In this document: piece after piece, positions 1-11,300 of the stretch
How positions within the stretch are numbered: position 1 is the stretch's first letter
Layout: each line of letters begins with the position of its first letter
Assembly (NCBI RefSeq): GCF_000182925.2
Contig: NC_026506.1
Span: 806,001 to 870,000, forward strand
Source of the DNA: Neurospora crassa OR74A
Lineage: Eukaryota; Ascomycota; Sordariomycetes; Sordariales; Sordariaceae
Direction: 5' to 3'
Length of the DNA stretch: 64,000 bases
Program-made: the position numbers and the translations under genes
Notes under the pieces: model-generated
What the model saw: the letters and a program-made list of their open reading frames with translations, nothing else
The model's database searches: none
What the model was told of the DNA's origin: nothing

Positions 1-2656
1 CCTTCTCCGTTGAACACTTCACCACCTACGGTCTTGTTGATGACGATGAGGACTCCGAGGATGAAGAGATCACCGAGGTTGAGCCTACTCCGCGCCCTTC
101 GACCGAGGCCGTTGTTGTTAAGAATGAATTCACCTCACCCGAAGTCGACCCCGATGACACCTTCGAATATAGGCACAGCACCGGCCGTCGCGCCATCCCC
201 GGCGCCTTTGACCAGCGCGCCATGTACGATGATGAAGAGCTTTTAGATGCCGATCAGCAGCAGGGTATGCACTCCTCTCACCCCAAAGGAGCCGATGCTC
301 CGTTGCCGTCTCGGGAGTGGCCTGACGATGAGAGTATGGTGGATGGACAGGACGCGTACGATCCCGATGCTGAGAAGTCATCCCAGCTTGACCACGAAGA
401 GCAATACGACCTCGCCCTCGCCCAGATCGCCGACAACACCAACAACGTTCCCGCCGGTGTCCTCAGAGCGCGGATGAGAGCCGCTAAGAGATCGACAGCC
501 CCTACTAAGATCGAGGTTGCCGGTGGTGATGATTGGACACAGATTCTGCAGGCGAGCGTGCGGGCGCCAAGGACGGTAGATCGGAACTTGCTACGGGAAC
601 AAAACGAGTCGGGCGAGGCATGGGAGGCCAAAGAGAGCGGAAGTCCTGCTCCCCGCGAGCCAGTTGTGCATGAAGGGCAAGGGTTCGCGACGAGCATTGA
701 CTTGATGAAGTCGCTTTTCGAGCAGGCAAGGGGCCCAGCTCAGCCTGCCCCTCCAACAGGGGGGTTCCTGAAGGTTGGTGCTTAGCCTGTTTCTCCTTTC
801 CTTACCTTACAAGCTTCCTTTTTCTTCTGATGTGTCGTCTGCTGCTCAAGCTTGGTCTATGTGTCTTGTGAAGCTTGCACGGCTATTTTGTACCTTACTA
901 CCTTTCTATTCGCCTACACTATTTGTTGTTTGAATACAGACTAAGACTTTCTCTTGCTTTATAGTGGCCGTACCAAAAGCTCGATAAGGGTGATGATGAA
1001 GCCGCCGCCCCTGCTCCCCGTGCCACCTGGGGTCCTAACGAGCTCTTGATCACCACTGCCAATGACGAAGCTAGCCTTATCCCCGTCGAGGGTGGTGCCT
1101 CTGCCTCGGAAACCAAGACAGCCCTCAATAAGCTCCAGCAGTATATTGAGACTACTAACGCCCACCACGATGTTCCTCTGAATGAACTGAAGGATCTTAC
1201 TGAGAACGATCCTGTCTGGGACTTGGCTTTCCTTCTTGCCAATGACGAGGCTGAGCTTCCCGCTTTCTGGAAGAAGTTGGTCGCTGCGGATACTGACCGC
1301 TTGCTTAAGGAGGCGTCTACTCCGGAGGAGAAGGCTATCATTCTTCTCGCCGGTAACCGCATCTCTGATGCCTGCGACCAATTGATTGGCGGCAAGGACT
1401 TCCGCCTCGCCACTCTTCTTTCCACCATCGGTTCCCAGAGCAAGGACCTGAAGACCCAGTTGGATGACTGGAGAGAAGCGAATGTCTTGTCTGAGATGTC
1501 TGAGCCTATTCGTGCTCTCTACGAGCTCCTCTCTGGCAATGCCTGCGTTTGCGCTGGTGTCAAGGATGCCCCCATTGAGAGCCGTGCTTCCTCTTTTACA
1601 ATTGCTGAGCGCTTCAACCTCAGCTGGATGCAATCCTTCGGTCTGCGTCTCTTTTACAACAGCAAGACGGCCGATGGTGAGCTCGACGTTTCCAAGGCCA
1701 TCTACGCTTTCCAGGACGATATCGAGCAAGACAAGGAGCCTGAACCTGAGAGCCCCTTGTGGACTCTCCTCAAGACCTTCGCTACCCGTGAGTTCAACTG
1801 GGCGGAGTCCGACCGTCTCGGCTGGCTGCTCACCCGCTCCATTTACTTCACCCACCTCATTTCCTTTGGCCCCGACGCCGAGCAAAAGCTCGACCAGGCC
1901 TCCGTCTCCTTTGCCTCCTCGCTTACCGCCCAAGGCCACTGGGTTCCCGCCACTTTTGTCCTCCTCACACTTTCCGACCCTGTCGCCCGCGAGACAGCCA
2001 TCCGTGACCATCTTGGCCGCCACGCCCACCTCATCGGCTCCTACCATGAACCCAAGTCCCCCTTCTCGGCCCTCCGCCGATTCGGTGTCGCCGAGTCCTG
2101 GATCTGGGAGGCCAAGGCGCTCGACTTCCGCGCCAAGCAAGACCATCGCCAGGAGTTCCTGGCGCTCGTCTGGGCGGGCAACTACAAGGAGGCGAACACG
2201 GCGTTCGTCGAGCGCGTCGGTCCCGATCTGGTCATCGAGCGCGACTGGAAGAGGTTGGTCAAGTTCGCGCAGCTGCTATTCAAGGTTAAGGAGAAGCTTG
2301 GGTCTGTGCAGGAATGGGAACGTGGAGGAGCGGCGGTTTATCTACTTTATCCGCTTAAGGTTGCGGCGCTGAGGAATAAGTTGCCTGCTGGAGAGGATGA
2401 GGAGGACGAGAGGAGGCTTGACAAGTTGTTGGTGGACGGACTGGTTGCGCTGGGTGACAGACTCAAGGCGTCGGGCGCGAGTGATGTCAAGAGGGAGGCG
2501 GCGGTGGCGGATATGGCGGAGGAGTTGATCAAGGGACGGGTGAATGGTCAGAGCGAAATGGGTGGTATGGGTGCTGATCCGAGGTTGTTTGGGCTGTTAC
2601 CGGAGGATGTGAAGGGGAGGTATATGAGGACTATGGCGCTTGAAGGGATGTGCTAA
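1..2656 (+). CDS. nup145: Nup98-Nup96 type nucleoporin (Nup145), 3' part
   Basis: Structural nucleoporin of the nuclear pore. The precursor cleaves itself into an Nup98-like N part and an Nup96/Nup145C part that sits in the Y-shaped (Nup84/Nup107) coat complex. The gene enters from the left edge in frame 3. The first codons give FSVEHFTTYGL, the end of the Nup98 autopeptidase domain; the scissile bond would be F|T in HF-T (bases 20/21). An acidic linker follows, then the conserved Nup96 segment (DWTQILQASVRAP, LLREQNESG) and a long alpha-helical C part (WLLTRSIYF) ending at TAA 2654-2656. I join 3..773 to 965..2656; the junction reads GGFLK-WPYQKLDKGDD. The donor is GTTGGT, a weak match to consensus, but no better in-frame donor is visible. 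The N-terminal FG/GLFG part lies outside the window. Family assignment is firm; the donor is less so. Confidence 0.88.
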
Positions 2657-3660
2657 TCTCTGGGAACTGATGTGTGTGTGGGTTGATGATTGGTCTTGGT
2701 TCGTAAGGCTAGGATAGATGATGAGTTGTTGGTTGGACGGTCTGTCCCAGGTGGAAGGATGACGACGAGTGAGAAGCGAGAAAAGAGTACGAGTAAGAAA
2801 AGAGCCTTCTGAGACTTAGTTTAGTGGTATTTGGGATTTTAGCGGTATACAGAATGTTTGCTTGGTTCATTTGAGTGGCGTGTGTGTTGATGAGGGTGAG
2901 TGTGAGTGTGTGTCTGTTAGTCTACGGAGTAAAAGGGGACTATAATTGGTTATGATAATATGTAGTATATATATTTTATGCCCTGGTCCTTCCAAACGTA
3001 GATAGTCATAAAACTATAGTAGTTGGAAACACCTCCAAAGTAAAGTGCCAGATGACAAATGTTGATGTAGCTACAGATAAAGAAGGTTATTGCTAGCCAT
3101 GAACGGGATTTTCTGTACACGCGTAGCACGCTAAAGGAGCTATTCAATAGCGATCACTATTTAGCGCCAAATTCTCTTCCACGACCACGACCACGTCGCA
3201 GGAGCTGAGCTTACACTGCCTCAATGAGTTCAGAACTCGGATTTGATAAGGGTCATTTGTCTTATCTTTTACTCAGGTCATGGTGGAAAAGCATACTAGG
3301 GGCTGCTCATGTTACGAGGCATTGCTGCCTAGCATCCGGACGGGAAGCGTCAATACGCTAGTATACAGTAATTTACCCATCTGGACCCTTCCACTCCTAC
3401 AAGAATCGACGTCATTGAGTAATTTTCCCCGGGCAGATCATAACGGTCAATACAAGGGTAAAACTCTCTTCACGTCTATCTGACTTGCTCACCACCACCA
3501 CCACCACCACCATCTCTACCTGAAACATATCTTTTTTTTTTTTTTCCTTTTTTTTTTCCTTTTTTCTTTTCTCCATCCTCACATATCCATTCCGTCTCCT
3601 TCACTTTCCACTTCCCACTTCCCACTTCATCACTCCCCCCCAAACCAACCCCTCCCGCTT
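2657..3660. other. Intergenic region, nup145 3' end and F-box gene promoter
   Basis: About 1 kb without a convincing gene. The left part is GT-rich 3' flank of the nucleoporin gene. The right part holds interrupted T-tracts near 3531-3565 followed by CT-rich sequence up to the next ATG, the usual look of a fungal core promoter and leader. Short open frames here look random. Confidence 0.5.
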
Positions 3661-6351
3661 ATGAACATCCCATCAACAAGAACATCCAACAACCAAACTG
3701 TCCAGAAAGCAACAATGACCTCCCCAGAGGTATCCCACCACCACCACCATCATTCTCCCCCCTCCAATCCGGGCCAAGCACTAGCCCTAGCAGACCTCCC
3801 CCACGAAATTCTTCTCCTCATCTTATCCTCCCTCCCCACCGCCTCCGACATTGCTCATCTGGGCTTGACCTGTCGCCGCCTGCGTCAGCTTGTGACCTCG
3901 GAGGGGTGGCGCGCCTTTGTGATTGCGAGGTTTCCTTCGCTGGTGCAGAGCATTCCTGTTCCTGCTCCTTCTTCTTCTTCTTCTTCTTCTTCGCTGCTGC
4001 TGCTGGGAGGACAACGTGGAGGAGGGCAACATGGAGGAGGGCAACAAAAGGGAAGTGGAAATGGACAACAAAATGGAAGTGGAAGTGGAGGAGGAGGAGG
4101 AGGAGGAGGAGGAGGGAGGTACGGATGGCAGGACGTAGCGGAGAGTTTGACTTGGCAAAGTAGGTGTTGGGATAAGCGAGCGGTGGGGTTTTGTGCTATT
4201 TACCCTGCTTCGGACTTTGGGGGTGGAACTGCTGGAGGTGGACATGGACAGAGAGGAGGAGGAGGAGGTGGACAGGGACAGGGACAGCAAAGGGGAAACA
4301 TGTTTCAGTCGGTGGTGGATGCGCACTTTGACTTTGCGACGGGGAGGGAATTGCTTGTCTGGGGAGCGGGGGAGGATTTGGTAGCGAGGAGGAGAGATTG
4401 GGGAGGTGGACAGCAAAAAAGTAAGAGTGCGCCAAAGTTTAGTTGGTTTAAAGCCAGTGGGCACGAGGAAGGGTTTAGAAAGGGGTATGATGATGTGAGG
4501 GCTTTGCATGTGGTGAAGGGGGATGTGCCGCTTTGTGGTGGTGGGCGAGGGAAGGGATCCGGAGGAGTCAAGAAAGACGGAGGCGGAGAGGAGGATGGAA
4601 ACGGAAGAGGGTATGGAAGGGCGGTGGTGGTGGGGAGGGATAATGGGGATTTGGCCCTGGTGGAGGCGGAGGGGGAGAGGTTTGGGAAGAGGATTGTCAA
4701 GTTCAAACCACATGAAGGGGAGGAAGGGGAAAGACTGGTGCAGGATACGATTAACAGCGTGGATGTGTTGTATGATACCCCAGGGGGAAGGAGGTTGGTG
4801 GCGGCGGCGACGAAGAAAGCGGTGGGCGTTTATGCTTTGCCGGATGGGGAGGAGGAAATAGGGGAAGACGAGGAGGTGTCACCGGTGGTGGTCTACGATC
4901 TGCAGAGGAGCGTGTTGGACAGCAGCACGGCTCAGTTGTGCAGCGCAAAGTGGATGGGCGGTCAGGGAAATGTGATGGCTTTGGCGCTTAAGGGGTGTAG
5001 TGAACGACTGCAGTACCTTTCGATCACGGAGTCGGGGTGGACGCATCATACTACGGCGAAGAGTATCATCCGCTCGGGAGGCGTGGGCGGGTTGAGTATT
5101 CCTGATGCAGATATCTGTGCGAACTCGCTCTCGCCTGTCTACGCCAATCCCCACGAGCAAAAGTCGGGCGGGACAACACTGCTTCTCTCGGGATGGAAAG
5201 ACGGCACCTGTCGCCTTCAGGATTTACGAACGTCCTCTCCGTATGACGCCGTCTACCAGGACAATATCCAGCCTTGGGACCATGTCGAAGCCATCCTCAC
5301 CTACGGAACGGAGCGCTTCGTTGCCGGCGCTGGTAACTCGGGCGCAACCATCAAGATTTTCGACTTTCGATGGCCGAAACCCTACTCCTACACCTCGGCT
5401 CTCCCATGTCTCGGACGCCAACCGTTTCCCAAGCCTCACCAACCTTTTTCCAAGGCACCCAACGCCTTTGCCACCGGCCGTGCAAGATGCGACCATCTAG
5501 TGGGCCTGGAATGTCACTGGCATTCGCTCTCAAAACACCTCTACTACCGGCCTAACGCAACCATTTTCCTCCCGCGCGGCGTGCCCGGTCACGAACATGA
5601 CCGCAGCAACCAACACGGCTTCACCCGGACATGGTCCCTCGCCAAAGCCTCCGACTCGGCTCCCAATTTCTACTTGGGCGTTTCAGGGGGAGTGATCGAA
5701 GCCAACCTTCAACCGACCCCTTCAGGTCCTTCCAAACCGGTAGAAATCGACCCCATCTACGGTTACAACTACCCCTACTTCACCGGCCCGTTGCCAGTCA
5801 CCCACTCCACGTTCTCCCCCCACTCCTCGAGAAACCAACCCCAGATAAACCAAGGTGTGGCGGAAGCGTACACAGCCGTTCCGATCAAGTACTCGCTGAT
5901 GGAAACGGGCGATGGATTGTCAGTGGAAGCGAACGACAGATCAATTCGCATGCCGAGGATGATGGGTCCCTTTGAACCTTCTTCTTCTTATGCTAACCCT
6001 GGGTCACCGTTCGGGAGGGTTCCTCCCACGGCGCCGAGGGCAGATAGGGAGCGAGCGGCGGCGGCAGCAAGAGGAGGACATGGGGGACGAGGAGGTGGGC
6101 ATGGGCATAGGGGAGGCCCAAGTTTGGGTTGGAATGGAAATGGGTGGGTGACGAATAGGGACGGGTCGGCGACAAGCCAGAAACAGGTACGGGAGCAGTG
6201 GAAGGAGGGAGTGGAACTGCCGGCGGGAGTGAGGAGGGAACATCACCGGTTGGATTTGAAATATCAGACGACGAATCATTTTGTGGCGTTGTTGGAGGAT
6301 GAGAAGGAGGAAACGGGGTTGGAGGGAAGGGTGGAGAGGATGGTTGTTTGA
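3661..6351 (+). CDS. F-box protein with WD-like C-terminal half
   Basis: Predicted substrate receptor of an SCF (Skp1-cullin-F-box) ubiquitin ligase, 896 residues in one exon. The F-box is at about residues 44-90 (ADLPHEILLLILSSLPTAS then CRRLRQLV). After it come Ser-, Gly- and Gln-rich low-complexity stretches (poly-Gly near residue 145), then a region with WD/beta-propeller-like strands (LLLSGWKDGTCRLQDLR at about 510-526, ATIKIFDFRWP near 562). The C-terminus has a Gly/His/Arg-rich stretch. A natural run of six His lies at residues 26-31. The start could be ATG 3661 or the second in-frame ATG at 3715 (AACAATGACC); I keep the first. The substrate is not recognisable. F-box call is firm; the WD call is weaker. 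Confidence 0.8.
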   Translation: MNIPSTRTSNNQTVQKATMTSPEVSHHHHHHSPPSNPGQALALADLPHEILLLILSSLPTASDIAHLGLTCRRLRQLVTSEGWRAFVIARFPSLVQSIPVPAPSSSSSSSSLLLLGGQRGGGQHGGGQQKGSGNGQQNGSGSGGGGGGGGGGRYGWQDVAESLTWQSRCWDKRAVGFCAIYPASDFGGGTAGGGHGQRGGGGGGQGQGQQRGNMFQSVVDAHFDFATGRELLVWGAGEDLVARRRDWGGGQQKSKSAPKFSWFKASGHEEGFRKGYDDVRALHVVKGDVPLCGGGRGKGSGGVKKDGGGEEDGNGRGYGRAVVVGRDNGDLALVEAEGERFGKRIVKFKPHEGEEGERLVQDTINSVDVLYDTPGGRRLVAAATKKAVGVYALPDGEEEIGEDEEVSPVVVYDLQRSVLDSSTAQLCSAKWMGGQGNVMALALKGCSERLQYLSITESGWTHHTTAKSIIRSGGVGGLSIPDADICANSLSPVYANPHEQKSGGTTLLLSGWKDGTCRLQDLRTSSPYDAVYQDNIQPWDHVEAILTYGTERFVAGAGNSGATIKIFDFRWPKPYSYTSALPCLGRQPFPKPHQPFSKAPNAFATGRARCDHLVGLECHWHSLSKHLYYRPNATIFLPRGVPGHEHDRSNQHGFTRTWSLAKASDSAPNFYLGVSGGVIEANLQPTPSGPSKPVEIDPIYGYNYPYFTGPLPVTHSTFSPHSSRNQPQINQGVAEAYTAVPIKYSLMETGDGLSVEANDRSIRMPRMMGPFEPSSSYANPGSPFGRVPPTAPRADRERAAAAARGGHGGRGGGHGHRGGPSLGWNGNGWVTNRDGSATSQKQVREQWKEGVELPAGVRREHHRLDLKYQTTNHFVALLEDEKEETGLEGRVERMVV

Positions 6352-7170
6352 GTTTACATATATAGAGATTTGAGGGTATTCGTGGAAGGGAAAGATAAAA
6401 GCGCTTATAGACTCTGATGGCTTTAGTGTTTTTTTTTTTTTTTTTGGTTCAACATTCTCACTTCAACAGGTGGTGATTAAAGAACCTATGTTTGTATGAC
6501 TTGCTGTCCTCCTCTTCGTCTTACATAGGAGGAAGCCAGGGTTGGGGTTATACGTGTATTTTCACCATTTTATTTACAGTACACCGCGGCGAGGGCCCCG
6601 GTGAAGGGCTCACTGCGGGGGCGGGGTAAGCTCCCTGCCGGTTGCCATGCTGGTTGCCCCCTGGGATGCCATTCCCGAAGCCAGATTCGTCACTTTGTAA
6701 ACACTTGCGTCCAACAAGCTTGCAACACGCGACTGTGTGGTTTACGACCCCGCCCTCGGAAAGTGATATTTCGAAGTTGATGACTGAGGAACGCCAACTG
6801 GCAAACATTCCGTGTACATAAGAAAGATATCCGAGCTGAATCTCAAGACTACATCAACTCTTCCTCCTTCCCTGAATCCGTGGAACTTTTAGGCAGCAAA
6901 CTGAAGCAAGCCGCCACGGGACACCTTTATATGTTGGAAAACTTGGAAGTTGACCTCAACACCAAACAACCTGCTTTCCTGCCCTGGCTGGACTGGAGGC
7001 ACCCATTCATCTACAGAAAGTGGCAACATTCCGAAAGCGAGCTCCTGACCAAACAAGCAAACAAACAGTGCCAGTGCCTTGCAGAAAGCGCAAGCGACAA
7101 CCTCATACTTATCGATCCAGCAAACCTACCTTCACATCTAGGGAAACACCACCCCGCCTAGATTGTGACC
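6352..7170. other. Intergenic region, F-box 3' end and SNF2 gene promoter
   Basis: No gene seen. A T-tract of about 17 lies near 6430 in the 3' flank of the F-box gene. The stretch before 7171 is A/C-rich leader ending in GACC-ATGG, a good fungal start context. Confidence 0.45.
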
Positions 7171-10100
7171 ATGGCCTCCCGTCGCCAACTTTCCGAACCC
7201 TTTGCCTACGACTCCTTGAGTGACGAAGATCTCGATCTCATCAACTCACAGGCCACAGACGAGGGCATCAGCATGTCATCCTCACAACAAGACCTCTCCT
7301 TTGCCAGTAGCAGGGGTAGCAATGGCACGCCTAAAGGGAAGAACAACAACAACAACAAGAACACGTCCTCACCCCGCATCTTCAGTGGAGACGCAGATGT
7401 CGTTGACTTGACGGCTAGCAGCCCTACTACACCAAGCCATCCTTCCTCCGACAAACGGGAACAGTTTCATGGTGGGGGAATGACCGTCCACGGCCTCGGT
7501 CAAAACCATGCCTCCACACCCATCCCCAAATTCGGCCAGCCCACACAGCTAGTATCCCAGTTCACGCCCGTTAACACCAACAACAACACCAAGAACGCTG
7601 CCAGCCATCACGGCAATGGTAGCCGCGGCGGCACCAGCAGCCACGCCATCGGCGGATCCAAGTACAACAACCTCTTCAACGACCGAGGCAAGAACCGACC
7701 CGAGTTTCACAAGGACTTGTACAGATCTAGCGGACCTCTCAAGGCCAATGCCCCGTCAAAGCCGGAAATCAAGAGAAACAGTATGGGCATGCAGCTGTTC
7801 AGCTCGTTGGATGTGGACCCGGCACCGGCACCGTCGCCGTTACAGCCGGGTAGGGGCACGGCTTCGAGGGGGACTGCGGCCGCGTTTGGGGAGAATGTGT
7901 TTTATACTGATCCCGACAAGGCGAAGGAGGATCTGAAAGCGCTGTTGGAGGGTGGGCTGGAAGATGAGGAGAGTGAGGATGAGGGAGCCAAGGCAAAGAC
8001 GAAGGGTGCGGTGTCAGAGTCCAAGAAGAAGGAGGAGTCAATTGTTTCTTCTACTGGGCATCTACCTGGTCTGGCTGTTCCCTTGCTGCCGCATCAGGTT
8101 GAGGGTGTCAGATGGATGATTAACCGCGAGCTTGGCCCTTTGAAGCGCGGCCGTGTTCCCAAGGGTGGACTCCTCGCAGATGATATGGGTATTTAGACTC
8201 TGTGTTGGCCTGTTTTTGACTCTATGCTAACTTTCATCTAGGCTTGGGCAAAACATTGCAGTCCATTTCCTTGATCATTGGCAACCGAAAACCCGAATCG
8301 TCCTCCGCCCCAGGCTGGAAAGCCCACTTCAAAGACATCAGCAAGGCCACACTTGTCGTTGCGCCACTGGCTCTCATCCGACAATGGGAGGCCGAACTGA
8401 AGGATCGCGTCATGCCCGACTTGAACATCAAAGTATGTGTTCATCACGGCCCAAAGCGATCTACAGTTCCCGCCGAGCTCGCCAAATATGATGTGGTCAT
8501 CACCACCTACCAGATTCTGGTGTCAGAGCACGACAAGTCTCACCCCGACCCAAACAAGGGCGCGCAAGCAGGCTGTTTTGGCGTACACTGGTTCCGCGTC
8601 ATTCTCGACGAAGCCCATAGGTAAATTCCGAAGGTCATATATATACTCCAAAGCTTCACAAAGACTAACATATGACACCACAGCATCAAGAACCGCAACA
8701 CCAAGGCCGCCAAGGCATGCTGTGCCTTGCGCTCCGAATACCGCTGGTGTCTCACGGGCACACCTATGCAGAACAATCTCGACGAGCTCCAATCGCTCAT
8801 TCACTTCCTGCGCATTGCACCTTACGACAACCTAACCGAGTGGCGAGCCCAGATCGACACGCCCATGAAGCAAGGCAAGGGCCACATTGCCATCCAACGC
8901 CTGCACAGCATCCTCCGCTGCTTCATGAAGCGCCGCACCAAGGAAGTCCTCACCGAAAAGGGCGCGCTCGTGGCCGGCGGTAAGGAAGCTCTGGCCAAGG
9001 CCGAAGAGAATGGCGAAAAGGCACCTGAAGCCGCCTTCAAAGTCACGGAGCGTAAAGTAGTAACCATCGAGACGGAGTTCAGCCCCGCCGAAAGTGCCTT
9101 CTACAAGGCCTTGGAGGAGCGTGCCGACCAGAGTCTCGAGAAGATGATGAAGGGCCGCACGGTCAACTACGCCAACGCGCTCGTGCTGCTGTTGCGGCTG
9201 AGGCAGGCTTGTAATCACCCTAGATTGGCGCAGACGAAGCTTGACAAGGACCGGGATGCGTTGGCGGTGGACTCGGCGACTGCGCCGACGGCTGGTGGCA
9301 AAAAGAAGAAGAACGCCTATGATTCGCAAAGTCAGACCAGTAGTGTGGATGACTTGGCGGATATGATGGGCGGGATGGGCATCCAGGCTAGGCAGTGTGA
9401 CATGTGTCTGGGGGAGATGACGAAGAAGGAGATTCAGGAGGGGCAGTTGAGATGTCAAGGGTGTGAGGATAGTTTGAGCCAGTTGATGAAGGAGCAGGAG
9501 AGTACGCAGGAGAGCGTGGAGAGCAAGGAGAGCAAGAAGCACAAAAAGAAGAAGGTGAGCGTGGTGAAGGAGAAGGTGAAGGTTGAGAGGAAGACCAGGG
9601 GAAGGGGTAGGAAGGTTGTGGTGGACAGTGATGATGAGGAAGAGGGAGGAGAGTGGGAGGACGAGGAGGAGACACCTAAGAAGGACAAGAAATCTCGCGA
9701 TAACAGGAAGCGAGTCGTCGATAGTGACGATGAAGAGGATGAAGGCACTTGGCTGGTGGGAGAGTCACAGAGAAGCGCACTCGACCTCGGTGTTGCTGGC
9801 GGCACAGACGACGAGAACGCCGAGGGCACCGGTGAAGACATCGACTCCAACGAAGAGATCTCCGAAGACTCAGAGGACCCGGAAGAGGACAGCTTCGTCG
9901 TCAAAGATAGTGACGATGACGACGATGACGACGACGAAAGCGTCAACTCAGATGAGATAGTCGGCTCCGGTGACGAAGACGATACCTTCGCCTCGGTCTC
10001 CAAGCTCAGCTCGCAAGTCGTCAAGCAATCCGAATCCGAGGAATCAGAAACCGCCGCCTCCTCCTCTGAAGACTCTGCCATCTCGGACTCAGAACTCGAA

Positions 10101-10880
10101 CACTCCTCCGAAACCGACTCCGAAGCCGAATACGGCACCAAGCGCAGCCCCAAAGGCCCCGTGCAAATCTCCTCCAAGATCCACGAGCTCATCGCCATCC
10201 TCCGCCGCGAAGCCCCCACCCACAAGTTCATCGTCTTCTCCCAGTTCACTTCGATGCTCGACCTCGTCGAGCCCTTTTTGCGGCACCACTTACCGGACAT
10301 CAAGCACGTCCGCTACGACGGCAAAATGTCCAACGACGCGCGCGAAGCGTCTCTGCATTCCCTGCGCAAAGACCCGCGCACCCGTATTCTGCTGTGCTCG
10401 CTCAAGTGCGGATCCCTGGGACTCAACCTGACGGCCGCGACGAGGGTGATTATCGTCGAACCCTTCTGGAACCCCTTTGTCGAGGAGCAGGCTATTGATC
10501 GCGTGCATCGGCTGACGCAGACGGTCGATGTGGTTGTCTACAAGTTGACGGTGAGAGGGACGGTGGAGGCGAGGATCCTGGAACTGCAGGAGAAGAAGAG
10601 ATTGTTGGCGCAGACGGCGGTGGAAGGGTCGACGGAGAGAGGGGGGAACAAGAAGAAGAAGGGCCAGGGGTTGAAGTTGGGGTTGCAGGAGATTTTGGAC
10701 TTGTTCAAGCATGATGGTAGTAGAGCTATCCATGGTGCCGATAATGGCGAGTCTGGATACGGTGAGGAGAATGCTGCTGCTGCTGCTGCGGGGAGGACGC
10801 CGGTGAGGAGGACTGCTGGTGCGGCGGCTAATCATACGGGGACGAGGAGGGAGCATGAGGTTTTTGGGCGGAGGTGGTGA
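7171..10880 (+). CDS. SNF2-family ATPase/helicase (Rad5/Rad16/Uls1-like)
   Basis: DNA-dependent ATPase of the SNF2 superfamily, 1197 residues, joined as 7171..8188, 8242..8620 and 8684..10880. The first junction restores the Walker A motif DDMGLGKTLQS and the second restores the DEAH box (VILDEAHSIKNRN). Other motifs seen: LTGTPMQNN, FSQFTSMLDL and the lobe-2 motif VEPFWNPFVEEQAIDRVHR. The N-terminal 300 residues are Ser/Asn-rich and include VVDLT, which resembles a SUMO-interacting motif. Between the lobes is a zinc-binding-like stretch (CDMC...CQGC) with only two CxxC pairs, then a long Lys/Glu/Asp-rich insert of roughly 230 residues. Relatives act in DNA repair, SUMO-targeted remodelling or transcription termination. 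The LADDMGLGKT form is closer to Uls1/Rrp-type or TTF2-type proteins than to Rad5. Exact orthology is uncertain. Confidence 0.85.
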
Positions 10881-11300
10881 GATGGATAGGAGCAATGGGC
10901 TTATAGATGTGGTTATGATACATGATGAATGGCTGGACTTCGGTATGCTTGGTTTGGTCTGGAACTTGTCTGGGTATAGGTACAGGATGTTAGCATGTTA
11001 TGTTTATAAAACTACTTTGTTTGTTGAGATGTGTCATTTCTTAGCACTTCCAAAGGATGGAACGAGCTGGATAGGGGTTCGTATGGTTATTGCTGTTGCG
11101 TAGTTACCCAATTTGAATTAATTCATGATAATCGAAGAATGAAGCTGATGATGTCAAGAACATGTATATTCCTTTTGCACGCCTCGTAAATGCGGGTATT
11201 GCAACAGACGAGCATTCGCTCTCTCTCCAACTATAATCTATGCATGTTTCTCATCCATATTCAGGATATATCCTTCTCCCTCGTACGTCTCTACCGTCAC
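10881..11300. other. Convergent 3' flanks of the SNF2 gene and bfr2
   Basis: 420 bases between two genes that end toward each other. AT-rich, with no open frame that looks coding. It must carry both polyadenylation regions. Confidence 0.5.

Noticed and set aside
2950-3147. 65-codon hydrophobic frame on the minus strand
   Set aside because: AT-rich 3' flank of nup145; hydrophobicity follows from T-rich codons and there is no start context or homologue recalled.
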